A DNA stretch of 64,000 bases, taken from assembly GCA_937927915.1 (NCBI GenBank), contig CALGKB010000009.1, positions 1 to 64,000 of the forward strand, given 5' to 3'. Source of the DNA: an uncultured Pseudanabaenaceae cyanobacterium. Its GTDB lineage: Bacteria > Cyanobacteriota > Cyanobacteriia > Pseudanabaenales > Pseudanabaenaceae. The notes beneath the pieces were generated by a model. It worked only from the letters and a program-made list of their open reading frames with translations, was not told where the DNA came from and searched no databases. The translations under genes and the position numbers were made by a program. Below are positions 37,426 to 46,982 of the stretch, one piece after another. How positions within the stretch are numbered: the first letter of the stretch is position 1; each line of letters opens with the position of its first letter.

Positions 37426-38364
37426 ACTGCGGGAGAACTGGTCGTAGGCGGAGTCCAGATTACTCTGCAGCCCTGTATTGGGATTGCCCCCGTAGAGACC
37501 CTGAAACTTGTAGTCCCTGTAGGCAGGAGGAATTTCTTGCGCCTGGGCGATCGCCTGTTCCTTGGTCAGACCCTGGGCCTTCCAGGACAACGCCAACTGT
37601 TCCAGGAAATTAAAGTAGGCAAACTGCGCCCGCAACATAGACACATCCCCTACCTCCCCGTGGCCTGGCACCACTTTGGCATCAGGATAGGTGGTAATTA
37701 GGCGGTAGAGACTGCCCTGCCATTCCTTGATGTTGCCGTCCCCCGTGAAGGGAAATCGCTGGTTAAAGACCATATCCCCCGCAAACAACACCTTGGCATC
37801 GGGGACATAGACCACCAAATCCGTCCCTTTGGCGTGCCCCTCTACCCGCTCCACCTTGACTCGGCGGTCCCCCAGCCAAAATTCCGTCTCACTGTTGATA
37901 ATCACATTGGGAGGAACCAGTTGGGGATTAGCCTTAGCCATCAGCTCCCGAATGCGCCCCCGTCCCACGATGGGGATATTTTGTTTAGCAGCCACAGCAT
38001 TGCCCCCCGTGTGGTCAGGATGGAAGTGGGTGTTGAGGACATAGAGAATGGGTTTATCCGTGAGGGATTTAATCGTAGCAAACAGCAGCTCTGCCAACTG
38101 GGGACTAGAGAGAGTATCAATAACTAGCACTCCCTCACTGCCGATAACAAACCCCGCATTGACAAAAGCCCGATCGGGGGGCGGCGGAATATCTTCTTGT
38201 CCCACCAGGGCATAGACCCCCCTTCCCACCTCCTGTAGCTGTAGACCCGCCGGCGCCAAATCCAGCCCTGCCTTCGGTTGTGTCCAACCCATACTCCAAC
38301 TCCAGGCAAAAGCCAAAATTGCCAGCAGCAATGCCCCCACTCCCCTGTACCACAACCTTGCCAT
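37402..38364 (-). CDS. Exported MBL-fold metallo-hydrolase
   Basis: A 320-residue metallo-beta-lactamase-fold protein. An N-terminal signal or anchor (about 10-28) is followed by the zinc motif HFHPDHTGG (His113, His115, Asp117, His118), the third ligand His in VEGHAKGTD, and Asp in LFAGDMVFN. It resembles periplasmic MBL hydrolases of the class B beta-lactamase-like type; the substrate is unknown. It ends inside the alpha/beta hydrolase gene (24-base overlap). Upstream, 83 bases separate it from divergent grpE. Confidence 0.85.
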   Translation of the reverse strand: MARLWYRGVGALLLAILAFAWSWSMGWTQPKAGLDLAPAGLQLQEVGRGVYALVGQEDIPPPPDRAFVNAGFVIGSEGVLVIDTLSSPQLAELLFATIKSLTDKPILYVLNTHFHPDHTGGNAVAAKQNIPIVGRGRIRELMAKANPQLVPPNVIINSETEFWLGDRRVKVERVEGHAKGTDLVVYVPDAKVLFAGDMVFNQRFPFTGDGNIKEWQGSLYRLITTYPDAKVVPGHGEVGDVSMLRAQFAYFNFLEQLALSWKAQGLTKEQAIAQAQEIPPAYRDYKFQGLYGGNPNTGLQSNLDSAYDQFSRSLGIPLLP

Positions 38365-38411
38365 ACCAAAATCCTGTCAGCGATCGCCTCAAATAGTGTA
38401 ATCTATGGAAA

Positions 38412-38417
38412 TATAAT
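38412..38417 (+). promoter_or_regulatory. Candidate -10 element before grpE
   Basis: A perfect TATAAT 30 bases before the grpE ATG in the divergent MBL/grpE gap. No consensus -35 lies at 17 bases and no CIRCE inverted repeat is seen, so the type of heat-shock control cannot be read here. Confidence 0.4.
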
Positions 38418-38447
38418 TTTTAATAGCCCATCTGTGTGAGAGACGCA

Positions 38448-39149
38448 ATGACAGAAGAAATGTTGCAAGATAACGAAAACAACGAAGAACTGCAAGACCT
38501 CGCGGAGGAAGAAGAGATTAACCTCGGCGAACTGATAGACGTAGTGGAGGCAGCAGAGGCAACAGCAGGAGTCGCGAGCACAGAGGAACCCCAGGCAGCG
38601 GCGGAAGACATAGAGGCGCTCAAGCAAAAACATGAGCAAAAAGTCGCCAATCTCACCAATCAGATCATGGAATTGACCAAGCAACTAGAGGAGAAAGACA
38701 ACCAGTACAAACGCCTCTACGCTGACTTTGACAACTACCGCAAACGGACGCAGCGGGAAAAACAGGAGGAGGAGGAGCGCATCACCCTCAAGTTATTGCG
38801 CAAAATTCTGCCCATTGTCGACGACTTTGAACGGGCACAACTGCAGATCAAGCCCAACAACGACGGTGAAGCAAAAATCCACAACAGCTATCAGTCTGTC
38901 TATCGCAACTTTACCAAGAGTCTAAAAGACCTCGGCGTTTCGCGGATGCAGGTAGTTGGACAGCCCTTTGACCCCAATCTGCAGGAAGCGATCGCCCAGG
39001 AGGAGACAACAGAATATGCAGAGGGCACCGTAGCAGTGGAAGTACAGCCAGGCTATATGCTAGGGGAAAAAGTACTGCGCCATGCCCTAGTGAAAGTGGC
39101 TATCCCGCCGGCGGCAAAACCTGTAGCCAACGAAGGTACAAATGGGTAA
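38448..39149 (+). CDS. grpE: Nucleotide exchange factor GrpE
   Basis: Exchanges ADP for ATP on DnaK. The 233 residues have an acidic N-terminal arm (about 1-60), a long helix (LKQKHEQKVANLTNQIMELTKQ) for dimerisation, DFDNYRKRTQREKQ, and a C-terminal beta domain with DPNLQEAIAQEETTEY and ALVKVA. I chose ATG 38448; an in-frame GTG at 38436 is possible. dnaK follows 26 bases downstream, forming a chaperone operon without dnaJ. Confidence 0.95.
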   Translation: MTEEMLQDNENNEELQDLAEEEEINLGELIDVVEAAEATAGVASTEEPQAAAEDIEALKQKHEQKVANLTNQIMELTKQLEEKDNQYKRLYADFDNYRKRTQREKQEEEERITLKLLRKILPIVDDFERAQLQIKPNNDGEAKIHNSYQSVYRNFTKSLKDLGVSRMQVVGQPFDPNLQEAIAQEETTEYAEGTVAVEVQPGYMLGEKVLRHALVKVAIPPAAKPVANEGTNG

Positions 39150-39175
39150 ACTGAAGGATATGTAGGGGCAGACAT

Positions 39176-41023
39176 ATGGGCAAGATCATCGGCATTGACC
39201 TCGGTACGACCAACAGTTGCGTTGCCGTGTTGGAGGGCGGCAGACCTGTAGTCATCGCTAGTGCGGAAGGGGGACGCACTACCCCTAGTATCGTAGGCTT
39301 CCTCAAGGACGGCAAGGAACGGGTAGTAGGGCAGGTGGCAAAGCGCCAGATGATCACCAACGCTGCCAACACGGTTTACAGTATCAAGCGGTTTATCGGC
39401 AGGCGGTGGGACGAAACGGAGGATGAGCGCTCCCGTGTCCCCTACAATCTGACTATGGGCAAGGACGGCACCGTCGATGTGGTGATCGGGGACAAGACCT
39501 ACACACCGCAGCAAATTTCCGCCATGATTTTAAGCAAGCTGAAGGAGGATGCGGAAAACTACCTGGGGGAAAAGGTAACGGAGGCGGTGATTACCGTACC
39601 TGCCTACTTTACCGATGCCCAACGGCAAGCCACTAAGGATGCGGGGCAGATTGCTGGTTTGGATGTGAAGCGGATTGTGAATGAGCCGACGGCGGCTGCC
39701 CTTGCCTACGGCATGGATAAGCAGGACAAGGGACAAAAGATTCTGGTGTTTGACCTGGGGGGGGGCACTTTCGATGTCTCCATTCTACAGTTGGGGGATG
39801 GGGTATTTGAGGTCATTTCCACCTCTGGCAACAATCACTTGGGGGGGGATGACTTCGATGCCTGCATTGTCAACTGGTTAGTGCAGAATTTCAAGGAAGA
39901 GCATGGCATTGACCTCAGGGAGGATAAATCAGCGATGCAGCGGCTGCGGGAGGCAGCGGAAAACGCCAAAATTGAATTGTCCCGATCGCCCATATCTCTC
40001 ATCAACCTGCCCTTTATTGCGGTGGATGCCAGTGGACCCAAGAACCTGGAGGTGGAACTAACACGGGCAAAATTTGATGAACTGACTGCCCATTTGGTGA
40101 AAATGACCTTAGACCCCACTGCCCAAGCTCTTAAGGATGCTGGTTTGACGATCAAAGAAATCGATCGGATTATCCTGGTGGGGGGGTCGACGCGCATTCC
40201 CGCTGTACAAGAGGCAATCACCAAGTTCTTTGATGGCAAAAAGCCGGAGCAGTCCGTCAACCCTGACGAAGCAGTAGCGATCGGGGCAGCAGTGCAGGCG
40301 GGCATTTTGGGGGGCGAAGTAAAAGACCTGTTATTGCTGGATGTCATTCCCCTGTCCATCGGGCTGGAGACAATGGGGGGTGTATTTACAAAAATTTTGG
40401 AGCGCAACTCCACTATTCCCACGAGCAAGACTCAGATATTCTCCACGGCGGTGGACAACCAGTCAACGGTGGAAATTCACATCCTGCAGGGGGAACGGGC
40501 AATGGCAAAGGACAACAAGACCCTGGGGCGGTTTGAACTTACGGGTATCAGACCAGCTCCCCGCGGCGTCCCCCAGATTGAAGTCTCTTTTGATATTGAT
40601 GCCAATGGCATTTTGAAAGTCTCTGCCCGCGATATAGACACAGGGGTAGAGCAGAGCATCAGTATCACTAACACAGGGGGCTTAAGCCCAACGGAAATCC
40701 AAAAGGCAATCATGGAAGAGGAAGTCTATCGCGAAGAAGACATGAGGCGCAAAGAGATTGCCAATATGCGGAACATCTCAGCCAGTTTGATTCGCAGTGT
40801 GGAGCAAATACTGGCAGACCACGGACCGGTCGTCATCACCGAAAGTCTGCGCAATCCTGCCAAGCAAAATCTGGCGGCCCTGAAGGAACTGTTAGAGCAA
40901 GAGGAAATCGAACTAGAGGAAATCCGCGAAAAACACAAAGCATTGCAGCAAACTCTCTTTGACCTCACCCAAGCAGTGGAGTGCTATTCCCAGGTACAGC
41001 GGGTAGAAAACCCTAGTGTCTAG
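39176..41023 (+). CDS. dnaK: Molecular chaperone DnaK (Hsp70), short C-terminus
   Basis: An ATP-driven Hsp70. The 615 residues show [26 protein letters not shown], the [10 protein letters not shown] loop and the linker [16 protein letters not shown] before the peptide-binding domain. The lid ends at VENPSV. The disordered Gly/Ala-rich tail with its acidic end (DVIDAEF type) found on most DnaK proteins is missing, so the protein is some 20 residues shorter than usual. It follows grpE. The stop shares a CTAG with convergent galT. Confidence 0.96.
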   Translation: MGKIIGIDLGTTNSCVAVLEGGRPVVIASAEGGRTTPSIVGFLKDGKERVVGQVAKRQMITNAANTVYSIKRFIGRRWDETEDERSRVPYNLTMGKDGTVDVVIGDKTYTPQQISAMILSKLKEDAENYLGEKVTEAVITVPAYFTDAQRQATKDAGQIAGLDVKRIVNEPTAAALAYGMDKQDKGQKILVFDLGGGTFDVSILQLGDGVFEVISTSGNNHLGGDDFDACIVNWLVQNFKEEHGIDLREDKSAMQRLREAAENAKIELSRSPISLINLPFIAVDASGPKNLEVELTRAKFDELTAHLVKMTLDPTAQALKDAGLTIKEIDRIILVGGSTRIPAVQEAITKFFDGKKPEQSVNPDEAVAIGAAVQAGILGGEVKDLLLLDVIPLSIGLETMGGVFTKILERNSTIPTSKTQIFSTAVDNQSTVEIHILQGERAMAKDNKTLGRFELTGIRPAPRGVPQIEVSFDIDANGILKVSARDIDTGVEQSISITNTGGLSPTEIQKAIMEEEVYREEDMRRKEIANMRNISASLIRSVEQILADHGPVVITESLRNPAKQNLAALKELLEQEEIELEEIREKHKALQQTLFDLTQAVECYSQVQRVENPSV

Positions 41024-42024
41024 GGAAAGGGGGGAATGACCACATCCCGCAGAAATTGGGCGCTGTCCTCTGGTAAGGAGGTATTGATATACATCCCTGT
41101 CCCCAATTCAAAGCCAGCAGTGCGATTGACTCTGGGCACAATAGAAATGTACCAATGATAGTATTCCGTATCTCTTTCCCCTGTGGGGCTGGAACGCAGG
41201 ATGAAGTTGTAGTCAGGGTTGCCTAAACCCCAGTAGAGGCGGGCAAGGACTTCCTGCAGGACGAGGGCAAGGTCTGTCAGTTCCGCGGGTTGGATGTTGC
41301 TAAAACAACTGAAATGACGGCGGGGGAAAATCCAAATGTGAAAAGGGGAGAGGGCGGCATAGGGAATAAAGGCGACGAAATGGTGGGAGAGGGTAATAAT
41401 TCGCTTTTCTTTTTCTATCTCATCGGCAATGGTGTCGCAAAACAAACACTGCCCATTGTCATCAAAATACCGAATCGCTACATCAATCCGCATCCGCAAA
41501 TGAAAAGGCACGATCGGTAATCCCGCTAACTGGGAATGGGGGTGTTCCAAAGAGGTACCCGCCTTGCTGCCGTGATTTTTGAAAATAACGATCGTTTCAA
41601 TGCGGTGGTCTGCCAGGATTTGGCGGTAGCGGAGCAAGTAGGCGGTTAAAATGTTCTCCACCTCCGACACAGAAAAAAGGGCAAAATGACGATTGTGTTC
41701 GGGATGTTCAATAATTACTTCGTGGTAGCCAAAGCCCGTCACACTGTGATAGATGCCGCCCCCCGATCGGATTCTTTCTCCTATAGGGCGCAGAGCAGGG
41801 AACTTATTGTGCACCACCCGCACTTGCCAATTATCCCCCCCTAGGCGGAGAGTTTCGGTAGTGTTGTCCAGGTATTCGTTGCCGCGACAAAAGGGACAAT
41901 TAGCGCGATAGACAGGCAGAGGGGGAAGGGGCTGGGTGTCGACAAACTCGTGGGGGCGCTTGGCCCGTTCCGGCGCAAAAATTACCCAATCCTTAGTGAT
42001 GACGTTCTGGCGAATTTCCGACAT
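41020..42024 (-). CDS. galT: Galactose-1-phosphate uridylyltransferase
   Basis: Interconverts UDP-glucose and galactose-1-phosphate (Leloir pathway). In 334 residues: zinc Cys43 and Cys46 (CPFCRG), VVHNKFPAL, and the active site HPHSQ with His161 and His163, where the second His is uridylylated. C-terminal HWYISIVPR is conserved. Some members of this class act as ADP-glucose phosphorylases, so the donor is not certain. No galK or galE is adjacent. The stop shares CTAG with dnaK. Confidence 0.87.
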   Translation of the reverse strand: MSEIRQNVITKDWVIFAPERAKRPHEFVDTQPLPPLPVYRANCPFCRGNEYLDNTTETLRLGGDNWQVRVVHNKFPALRPIGERIRSGGGIYHSVTGFGYHEVIIEHPEHNRHFALFSVSEVENILTAYLLRYRQILADHRIETIVIFKNHGSKAGTSLEHPHSQLAGLPIVPFHLRMRIDVAIRYFDDNGQCLFCDTIADEIEKEKRIITLSHHFVAFIPYAALSPFHIWIFPRRHFSCFSNIQPAELTDLALVLQEVLARLYWGLGNPDYNFILRSSPTGERDTEYYHWYISIVPRVNRTAGFELGTGMYINTSLPEDSAQFLRDVVIPPFP

Positions 42025-42104
42025 AGATAAATCACTCCCAGGTATGGTGGGGGGATAAATAATTCGGGGTACTCTTACTTTACTGCAATAACTCTCATTC
42101 CCCC

Positions 42105-43154
42105 ATGACAGCGGACGTATTAATAATTGGCGGCGGTATTATTGGTATTGCCACAGCCCTGGAATTGACAAAGGCAGGTGTAAAGGTTTCAGTGGTAGAA
42201 CGGGGCATCTGCGGGCAGGGGGCTTCCTGGGCGGCGGCGGGTATGTTGGCTCCCCAGGCGGAGCAGTTGACAGGGGACTTACTCACCCTCGGTATTAAAA
42301 GTCGTGACTTCTATCCCCAGTGGATCAAGGAAATTCAGGCGATCACGGGGCAGTCCTGTGGCTACTGGTGTTGTGGTATCCTTGCCCCCCTGTTTAATGG
42401 GGAGGTAACACCGTCGGAATACTACCGCGATCGATCGCAGCTGCTGCAACGGCAACCGGAACTAGGGGAAAAGGTGACGGGGGGAATGTGGTATGCCGCC
42501 GATGGACAGGTGGACAATCGTCTGTTGATGCAAAATCTCCTGCTGGCAGCGCGGTTAAAGGGCGTAGAAATTCAGGAAGGGGTGAATGTCGTAGGATTTA
42601 ACAGTAGCAACGGCAAGGTCGCCAGTGTACAAACAGCTCAAGGGGAATTAGTGGCAGGGCATTATCTCCTCGCCGCGGGAGCCTGGTCGCGGGAATTACT
42701 GCCAGTGCCGGTACAACCCCGCAAGGGGCAGATGCTCTCCTTCTTTGACCCCCACCGCCGCCTCCGGCAGGTGATCTACGCTCCCGGTGCCTACATTGTC
42801 CCGCGGCAAGATGGCACGATCGTTTTAGGGGCAACGGTAGAAGATGTGGGCTTTTTACCGGGCATCACAGCGGGGGGGATTAACAGCCTCCTCAGTAACG
42901 CTATTGCTGTCTTACCCTTCCTGGCAGATTTACAAATCACAGAAACTTGGTGGGGCTTCCGTCCCCATGCTCCTGCAGAAATCCCCTTGCTGGGGGCAAC
43001 TAAATACGAAAACTTAACGATCGGTACTGGTCACTACCGCAATGGCATCCTGTGGGCACCCCTGAGCGCCCATCTCCTCAGTCGCTGGATTTTGGGTCAG
43101 CTAGACGACCCCCTCGTACAAGAGTTCCTGCCCCTCCTGCAGGGGAAGGTTTAA
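42105..43154 (+). CDS. thiO: Glycine oxidase ThiO
   Basis: An FAD enzyme oxidising glycine to the imine used in thiazole (thiamine) synthesis. The 349 residues start with the dinucleotide fold VLIIGGGIIGIATALELTKAG, followed by GASWAAAGMLAPQAE, and end with the DAO-family block GTGHYRNGILWAPL. It is far from thiS (5.2 kb) and unlinked to other thi genes. No TPP aptamer is visible in the 80 bases before it. Its stop codon already lies inside the Pho-box array of the next gene. Confidence 0.9.
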   Translation: MTADVLIIGGGIIGIATALELTKAGVKVSVVERGICGQGASWAAAGMLAPQAEQLTGDLLTLGIKSRDFYPQWIKEIQAITGQSCGYWCCGILAPLFNGEVTPSEYYRDRSQLLQRQPELGEKVTGGMWYAADGQVDNRLLMQNLLLAARLKGVEIQEGVNVVGFNSSNGKVASVQTAQGELVAGHYLLAAGAWSRELLPVPVQPRKGQMLSFFDPHRRLRQVIYAPGAYIVPRQDGTIVLGATVEDVGFLPGITAGGINSLLSNAIAVLPFLADLQITETWWGFRPHAPAEIPLLGATKYENLTIGTGHYRNGILWAPLSAHLLSRWILGQLDDPLVQEFLPLLQGKV

Positions 43155-43210
43155 CAATTGTTTAACTGTCTTTAACCTTCCCTTAACTAAACTCGCATCT
43201 AACCTTAACC
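43151..43210 (+). promoter_or_regulatory. Pho box array upstream of phosphatase/phytase-like gene
   Basis: Five TTAAC cores start at 43151, 43162, 43172, 43183 and 43205, that is at steps of 11, 10, 11 and 22 bases. The sequence around each core reads PyTTAAC(C/T)(T/A). This is the tandem-repeat form of the cyanobacterial SphR (PhoB-type) binding site and is better preserved than the one before phoX. The array ends 45 bases before ATG 43255 and overlaps the thiO stop. Confidence 0.8.
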
Positions 43211-43254
43211 TATAGGAAGTATGTTAGGGGGACTGGCATTTATGAGCTGTAATT

Positions 43255-45606
43255 ATGACTACCAGAACAGTACGGTTTGCCCAATTCAACATATACACAG
43301 CCGAACTGCATAGAAGAGAAGGACAGTTTGCGGAGGTATTGTCCAACCCCGATAACCAGCAGTTACGCAATGTGGGGGAGACTATTCAGCGGATCAACCC
43401 CGATGTTATTTTGCTCAACGAGTTTGACTACCTAGCTAGTGATCCCCTGCGTCCTGTGCGCCTCTTCCAACAAAATTACCTTTCCCGCTCCCAAAATGGC
43501 GCTTCCCCTGTGGAGTTTCCCTTTGTCTATGTTGCTCCTGTGAACACAGGTATTCCCTCTGGGTTTGACCTCAACAATGATGGTCGTGTTGTCACTACCC
43601 CTGGCACCGTGGAGTACGGTAATGATGCCTTTGGGTTCGGCTTCTTTCCTGGGCAGTACGGCATGGTGGTTCTATCTAAGTTCCCCATTGATACGGCTAA
43701 CGTGCGCACCTTCCAAAACTTCCTGTGGAAGGATATGCCCAACAACTTACTGACCAATGACCCCACTCCCGATAACCCTGCTACTCCCGTCAACGAAAAC
43801 CTGCGGGGGTTCTACAGTCAGGAAGAAATCAATGTCCTGCGTCTTTCTTCCAAGAGTCACTGGGACGTACCCATTAACGTCAACGGCACGATCGTGCATC
43901 TCCTTGCTAGTCACCCGACTCCCCCGGTATTTGATGGTCCAGAGGACCGCAACGGCAAGCGCAACTACGATGAGATTCGTTTCTGGGCGGATTACATTAA
44001 TCCCGCCGCTAGTGGCTACATCTACGATGACAATGGCAAACGGGGGGGCTTACCCGCAGGACGCAGTTTTGTCATTGCCGGTGACTTCAATGCTGACCCC
44101 TTTGACGGCGATAGCTATAACTTTGCTGCCCGCCAGTTGACGGAAAATCCCCGCATCAACAACCGCGTTGTTCCCTCTAGTTTGGGCGGTCTGGAAAATG
44201 CCGAAGACGGTGGCGTCAACGATTTACACCGTGGCGATCCCCGCTTTGATACTACAGATTTCAACGATCGTCCTGGTGGTCCTGGCAACCTGCGCATTGA
44301 CTATGTGTTGCCCTCTGCTGATTTGAATATCCGCAGGGCGGAGGTGTTCTGGCCCCCCAGCAATGACCCCCTCTTCCCTCTGGTGGGTTCCCGCGGCGAT
44401 GCCTTTACGCCCTTTACCCCTGACCTGCAGCCTACCTCTGACCACAGTGCTGTGTTTGTGGATGTGGATGTCCCGATCGGTCCTGGCGGTGCCCGCAACA
44501 CGGTAACTAATCTACGGTTTATTGGGCAGGCAACTTTCTTTGGGCGCAGTGTTGATGTGGCGAACACGGAGTTTGCAGGCATTTCGGGGATTGCCTATGA
44601 ACCTCTGACCAAAACCTTCTATGCCCTCTCCGATGCCCGCACAGAGGATGAAGGTCCTACCCCCCGCTTCTACACCCTCAAGCTGGACCTGAACCCCACT
44701 GCCTTTGGTAACGCCAACGTCAAGTTTGGCAATGTCACTATCCTCACGGACAGCCAGGGCAGAAATTTTGCCCCTCTCTCCCTTGACCCCGAAGGTATTG
44801 CCCTCAGCGGTCGCGGTACGGTCTTTATCAGCTCGGAAGGGGAAGCCAGTGCTGCCAGGGTGACAGCGCCGTTTATCAAGGAATTTGACCTCTTCACCGG
44901 CAGGGAAATCCGATCGTTGCCTATCCCGGATAAGTACATCCCTAACGGTTTTGGCGCTAATCAGACGCGGGGCGTACGCAACAACCTTGCCTTTGAGAGC
45001 CTAGCCTTGACCCCCAATGGTCGTCAACTCTACACAGCCACAGAAGGTGCCCTAGTACAGGACGGTCCTGAGGCAACCGCCACTAATCCCACCCGCGCGC
45101 GCATTCTCCGCTATGACCTCCTCACAGGTAGACCGGATGGGGAATTTCTCTACATTGCTGATCCCGTAGTCCAGGCACCGACCGGCAACAATTTTGCTGT
45201 CAGTGGTTTGGTGGATTTACTGCCCCTCGATGACCGTGGTACTCTGTTGGCATTAGAGCGCTCCTTTACGGCAGGGACACCAGGGACGGGCAATTCCATC
45301 AAGCTCTACGAGATCACCCTGGACAAAGCCACGGACATCAGCCGCATTGATTCCCTCAAGGCTTTGCCGGAGCAGGAACTCAACGCCATCAGACCTGTAG
45401 AAAAGCGGTTGTTGTTGAACTTCGACACCCTGCGTCTGCCCACCGGCTTAGACAACATTGAGGGGATGGTATTTGGTCCCGTGTTGCCCAATGGTCAGCA
45501 GTCCCTGATCATCATCAGCGACAACAACTTCAACAAGTTCAACCCCAACCCCACGCCTACTTTCACCCAGATCATGGCCTTCGCTGTTGATATAGGACCG
45601 CGTTAG
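43255..45606 (+). CDS. Endonuclease/exonuclease/phosphatase domain fused to phytase-like esterase domain
   Basis: A 783-residue two-domain protein. Residues 1 to about 405 form an endonuclease/exonuclease/phosphatase fold: FNIYTAE with Asn12, LLNEFDY with Glu56, AGDFNADP near 277 and SDHSAVFVDV near 395. Residues about 415-783 resemble the 'esterase-like activity of phytase' beta-propeller (GISGIAYEPLTKTFYALSDAR, DNIEGMVFGP). It likely cleaves organic phosphate esters or diesters. The Pho-box array upstream supports a phosphate-starvation role. No signal peptide is visible at the chosen ATG, which is odd for a scavenging enzyme. No clear ribosome-binding site is present. Confidence 0.85.
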   Translation: MTTRTVRFAQFNIYTAELHRREGQFAEVLSNPDNQQLRNVGETIQRINPDVILLNEFDYLASDPLRPVRLFQQNYLSRSQNGASPVEFPFVYVAPVNTGIPSGFDLNNDGRVVTTPGTVEYGNDAFGFGFFPGQYGMVVLSKFPIDTANVRTFQNFLWKDMPNNLLTNDPTPDNPATPVNENLRGFYSQEEINVLRLSSKSHWDVPINVNGTIVHLLASHPTPPVFDGPEDRNGKRNYDEIRFWADYINPAASGYIYDDNGKRGGLPAGRSFVIAGDFNADPFDGDSYNFAARQLTENPRINNRVVPSSLGGLENAEDGGVNDLHRGDPRFDTTDFNDRPGGPGNLRIDYVLPSADLNIRRAEVFWPPSNDPLFPLVGSRGDAFTPFTPDLQPTSDHSAVFVDVDVPIGPGGARNTVTNLRFIGQATFFGRSVDVANTEFAGISGIAYEPLTKTFYALSDARTEDEGPTPRFYTLKLDLNPTAFGNANVKFGNVTILTDSQGRNFAPLSLDPEGIALSGRGTVFISSEGEASAARVTAPFIKEFDLFTGREIRSLPIPDKYIPNGFGANQTRGVRNNLAFESLALTPNGRQLYTATEGALVQDGPEATATNPTRARILRYDLLTGRPDGEFLYIADPVVQAPTGNNFAVSGLVDLLPLDDRGTLLALERSFTAGTPGTGNSIKLYEITLDKATDISRIDSLKALPEQELNAIRPVEKRLLLNFDTLRLPTGLDNIEGMVFGPVLPNGQQSLIIISDNNFNKFNPNPTPTFTQIMAFAVDIGPR

Positions 45607-45617
45607 TGGCAGAATCC

Positions 45618-45633
45618 CCCGCCTGCGGGCGGG
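45618..45633. terminator. Hairpin between convergent phosphatase and ntcA genes
   Basis: A perfect 6-bp stem (CCCGCC/GGCGGG) with TGCG loop lies in the 37-base gap between the two stops. There is no T-run on either side, so it would be a weak or bidirectional terminator, or an RNA 3'-end stabiliser. Its core is the same as the stem tip of the phoX terminator. Confidence 0.45.
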
Positions 45634-45643
45634 TGGCACTTGA

Positions 45644-46309
45644 TCAGGCAAACTGTTGTCCTAGACTGATGGGGTCGTGGACGGTGATGTGCTTTTGGGA
45701 AATAGAAATCAGCTTCTTATCCCGCAGTTCTCCCAGGAGGCGAGTGACAGTGACACGGGTAGAACCGATCGCTTCGGCAATGGCTTGATGGGAGAGTTTG
45801 AGGTCAATTTTGACCCCCCCCTGGGGGGTAGGCTCGCCAAAGTCGCGGCAGAGGATGAGCAAAAAGCTGACCAAGCGGGAACCCATATCGCGGTGGGCTA
45901 GGGTTTCAATCATCATCTCCGTTTGCAAGATGCGGGAGGAGAGTCCCCTCAGTAACATCATGGGCAAGTCGGGGTTCTCCTTGAGGGCAACTTCCACCTG
46001 CTCAATGGGCACAGAGATCAACTGCACAGGGGTAAAGGCAACGGCGTGGTAAAAACGATCGGAGCGATTGCCAGTAATCAGAGAGAGCACCCCAAAAATA
46101 CTGTTTTCCCGCAGCAAAGCAACAGTAATTTCCTCCCCCGACTCGTACACGCGGGAGAGCTTCACCGCCCCCGACACCAGAAAATAAAAGCGCTCCGCTG
46201 GGTCACCGGGGAAGAAAATGGTCTTACCCCGTTCGTACTTTTCAATGGGGGTTTGACTGCCGCCAATCTCCCGAAACACCTCTATCATGGGACGTTCATC
46301 ACCAAACAC
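45644..46309 (-). CDS. ntcA: Global nitrogen regulator NtcA
   Basis: A CRP-family activator responding to 2-oxoglutarate. The cyclic-nucleotide-like domain includes [16 protein letters not shown] and [15 protein letters not shown]. The long helix is [20 protein letters not shown]. The HTH is [25 protein letters not shown], nearly identical to known NtcA. I kept the GTG start (46309) because upstream residues [13 protein letters not shown] align with other NtcA proteins; ATG 46288 is the alternative. It is transcribed alone, facing the phosphatase gene. Confidence 0.95.
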   Translation of the reverse strand: MFGDERPMIEVFREIGGSQTPIEKYERGKTIFFPGDPAERFYFLVSGAVKLSRVYESGEEITVALLRENSIFGVLSLITGNRSDRFYHAVAFTPVQLISVPIEQVEVALKENPDLPMMLLRGLSSRILQTEMMIETLAHRDMGSRLVSFLLILCRDFGEPTPQGGVKIDLKLSHQAIAEAIGSTRVTVTRLLGELRDKKLISISQKHITVHDPISLGQQFA

Positions 46310-46363
46310 GCCGGACCTCCAACCAGTGCAAAAACTTAAATTATGTCACAAACAATTGTGGCT

Positions 46364-46403
46364 AGAGTAGCTAGTCTGCTAGATTTAGCGTAGCACTTTG
46401 TAT
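46364..46403 (-). promoter_or_regulatory. Candidate NtcA-activated promoter of ntcA
   Basis: Read on the minus strand, ATAcaaagtgcTAC (46403-46390) matches the NtcA site GTA-N8-TAC except for its first base. Twenty bases further is TACTCT (46369-46364), a TAN3T-type -10. This is the class II NtcA promoter geometry, and predicts a start near 46357, about 48 bases before the coding region. Autoregulation of ntcA is known in other cyanobacteria. Confidence 0.55.
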
Positions 46404-46439
46404 TAGGGATTACCAAAGCCGAGGGAGGGGTAAAAATTT

Positions 46440-46982
46440 ATGCCTACTGTACTAGTGCCTTTGATCGACGGGTTTGAGGAAATGGAGGCAATTACCATCA
46501 TTGATGTCCTGCGGCGGGGCGAGATTGCTGTGATTACAGCGGGGGTGAAGGGGAAAGAGGTGACGGGGTCCCACCAGATTACGGTGATTGCCGATAGGCT
46601 CCTCCAGGATGTCCAACCCCAGGAATTTAACGCCATTGTCCTCCCCGGTGGTCCGGGGGTGAAGGAGTTAAAAGAAAACCAGCTCCTGCGCCAGCTGCTG
46701 CAAGATAATTACCGCGCTGGTCAACTCACCGCTGCTATCTGTGCCGCTCCCTTGGTGCTTTCGGAGGCGGGCATCCTAGAGGGGAAACGGGTGACTTCCT
46801 ATCCCTCTGTGCAAGACCAACTCCACTGTGGCAGCTATGTCACTGAGGCGGTCGTCCAGGATGGGCATCTCCTTACTAGTCGCGGTCCCGGTACTGCCAC
46901 CAGCTTTGCCCTGGCTTTAGTACGGTATCTGGCGGGGGAAGAAAAAGCCCGATCGGTGGCTACTGCTATGTTGGTGACCTAG
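46440..46982 (+). CDS. DJ-1/PfpI family protein
   Basis: A 180-residue protein of the DJ-1/ThiJ/PfpI superfamily: [21 protein letters not shown] with conserved Glu15, [14 protein letters not shown], and the nucleophile elbow Cys101 in [10 protein letters not shown]. Relatives include YajL-like chaperones and deglycases as well as glyoxalases. The exact activity is unresolved. The gene diverges from ntcA across about 130 bases and shares a CTAG stop overlap with prfC. Confidence 0.88.
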   Translation: MPTVLVPLIDGFEEMEAITIIDVLRRGEIAVITAGVKGKEVTGSHQITVIADRLLQDVQPQEFNAIVLPGGPGVKELKENQLLRQLLQDNYRAGQLTAAICAAPLVLSEAGILEGKRVTSYPSVQDQLHCGSYVTEAVVQDGHLLTSRGPGTATSFALALVRYLAGEEKARSVATAMLVT

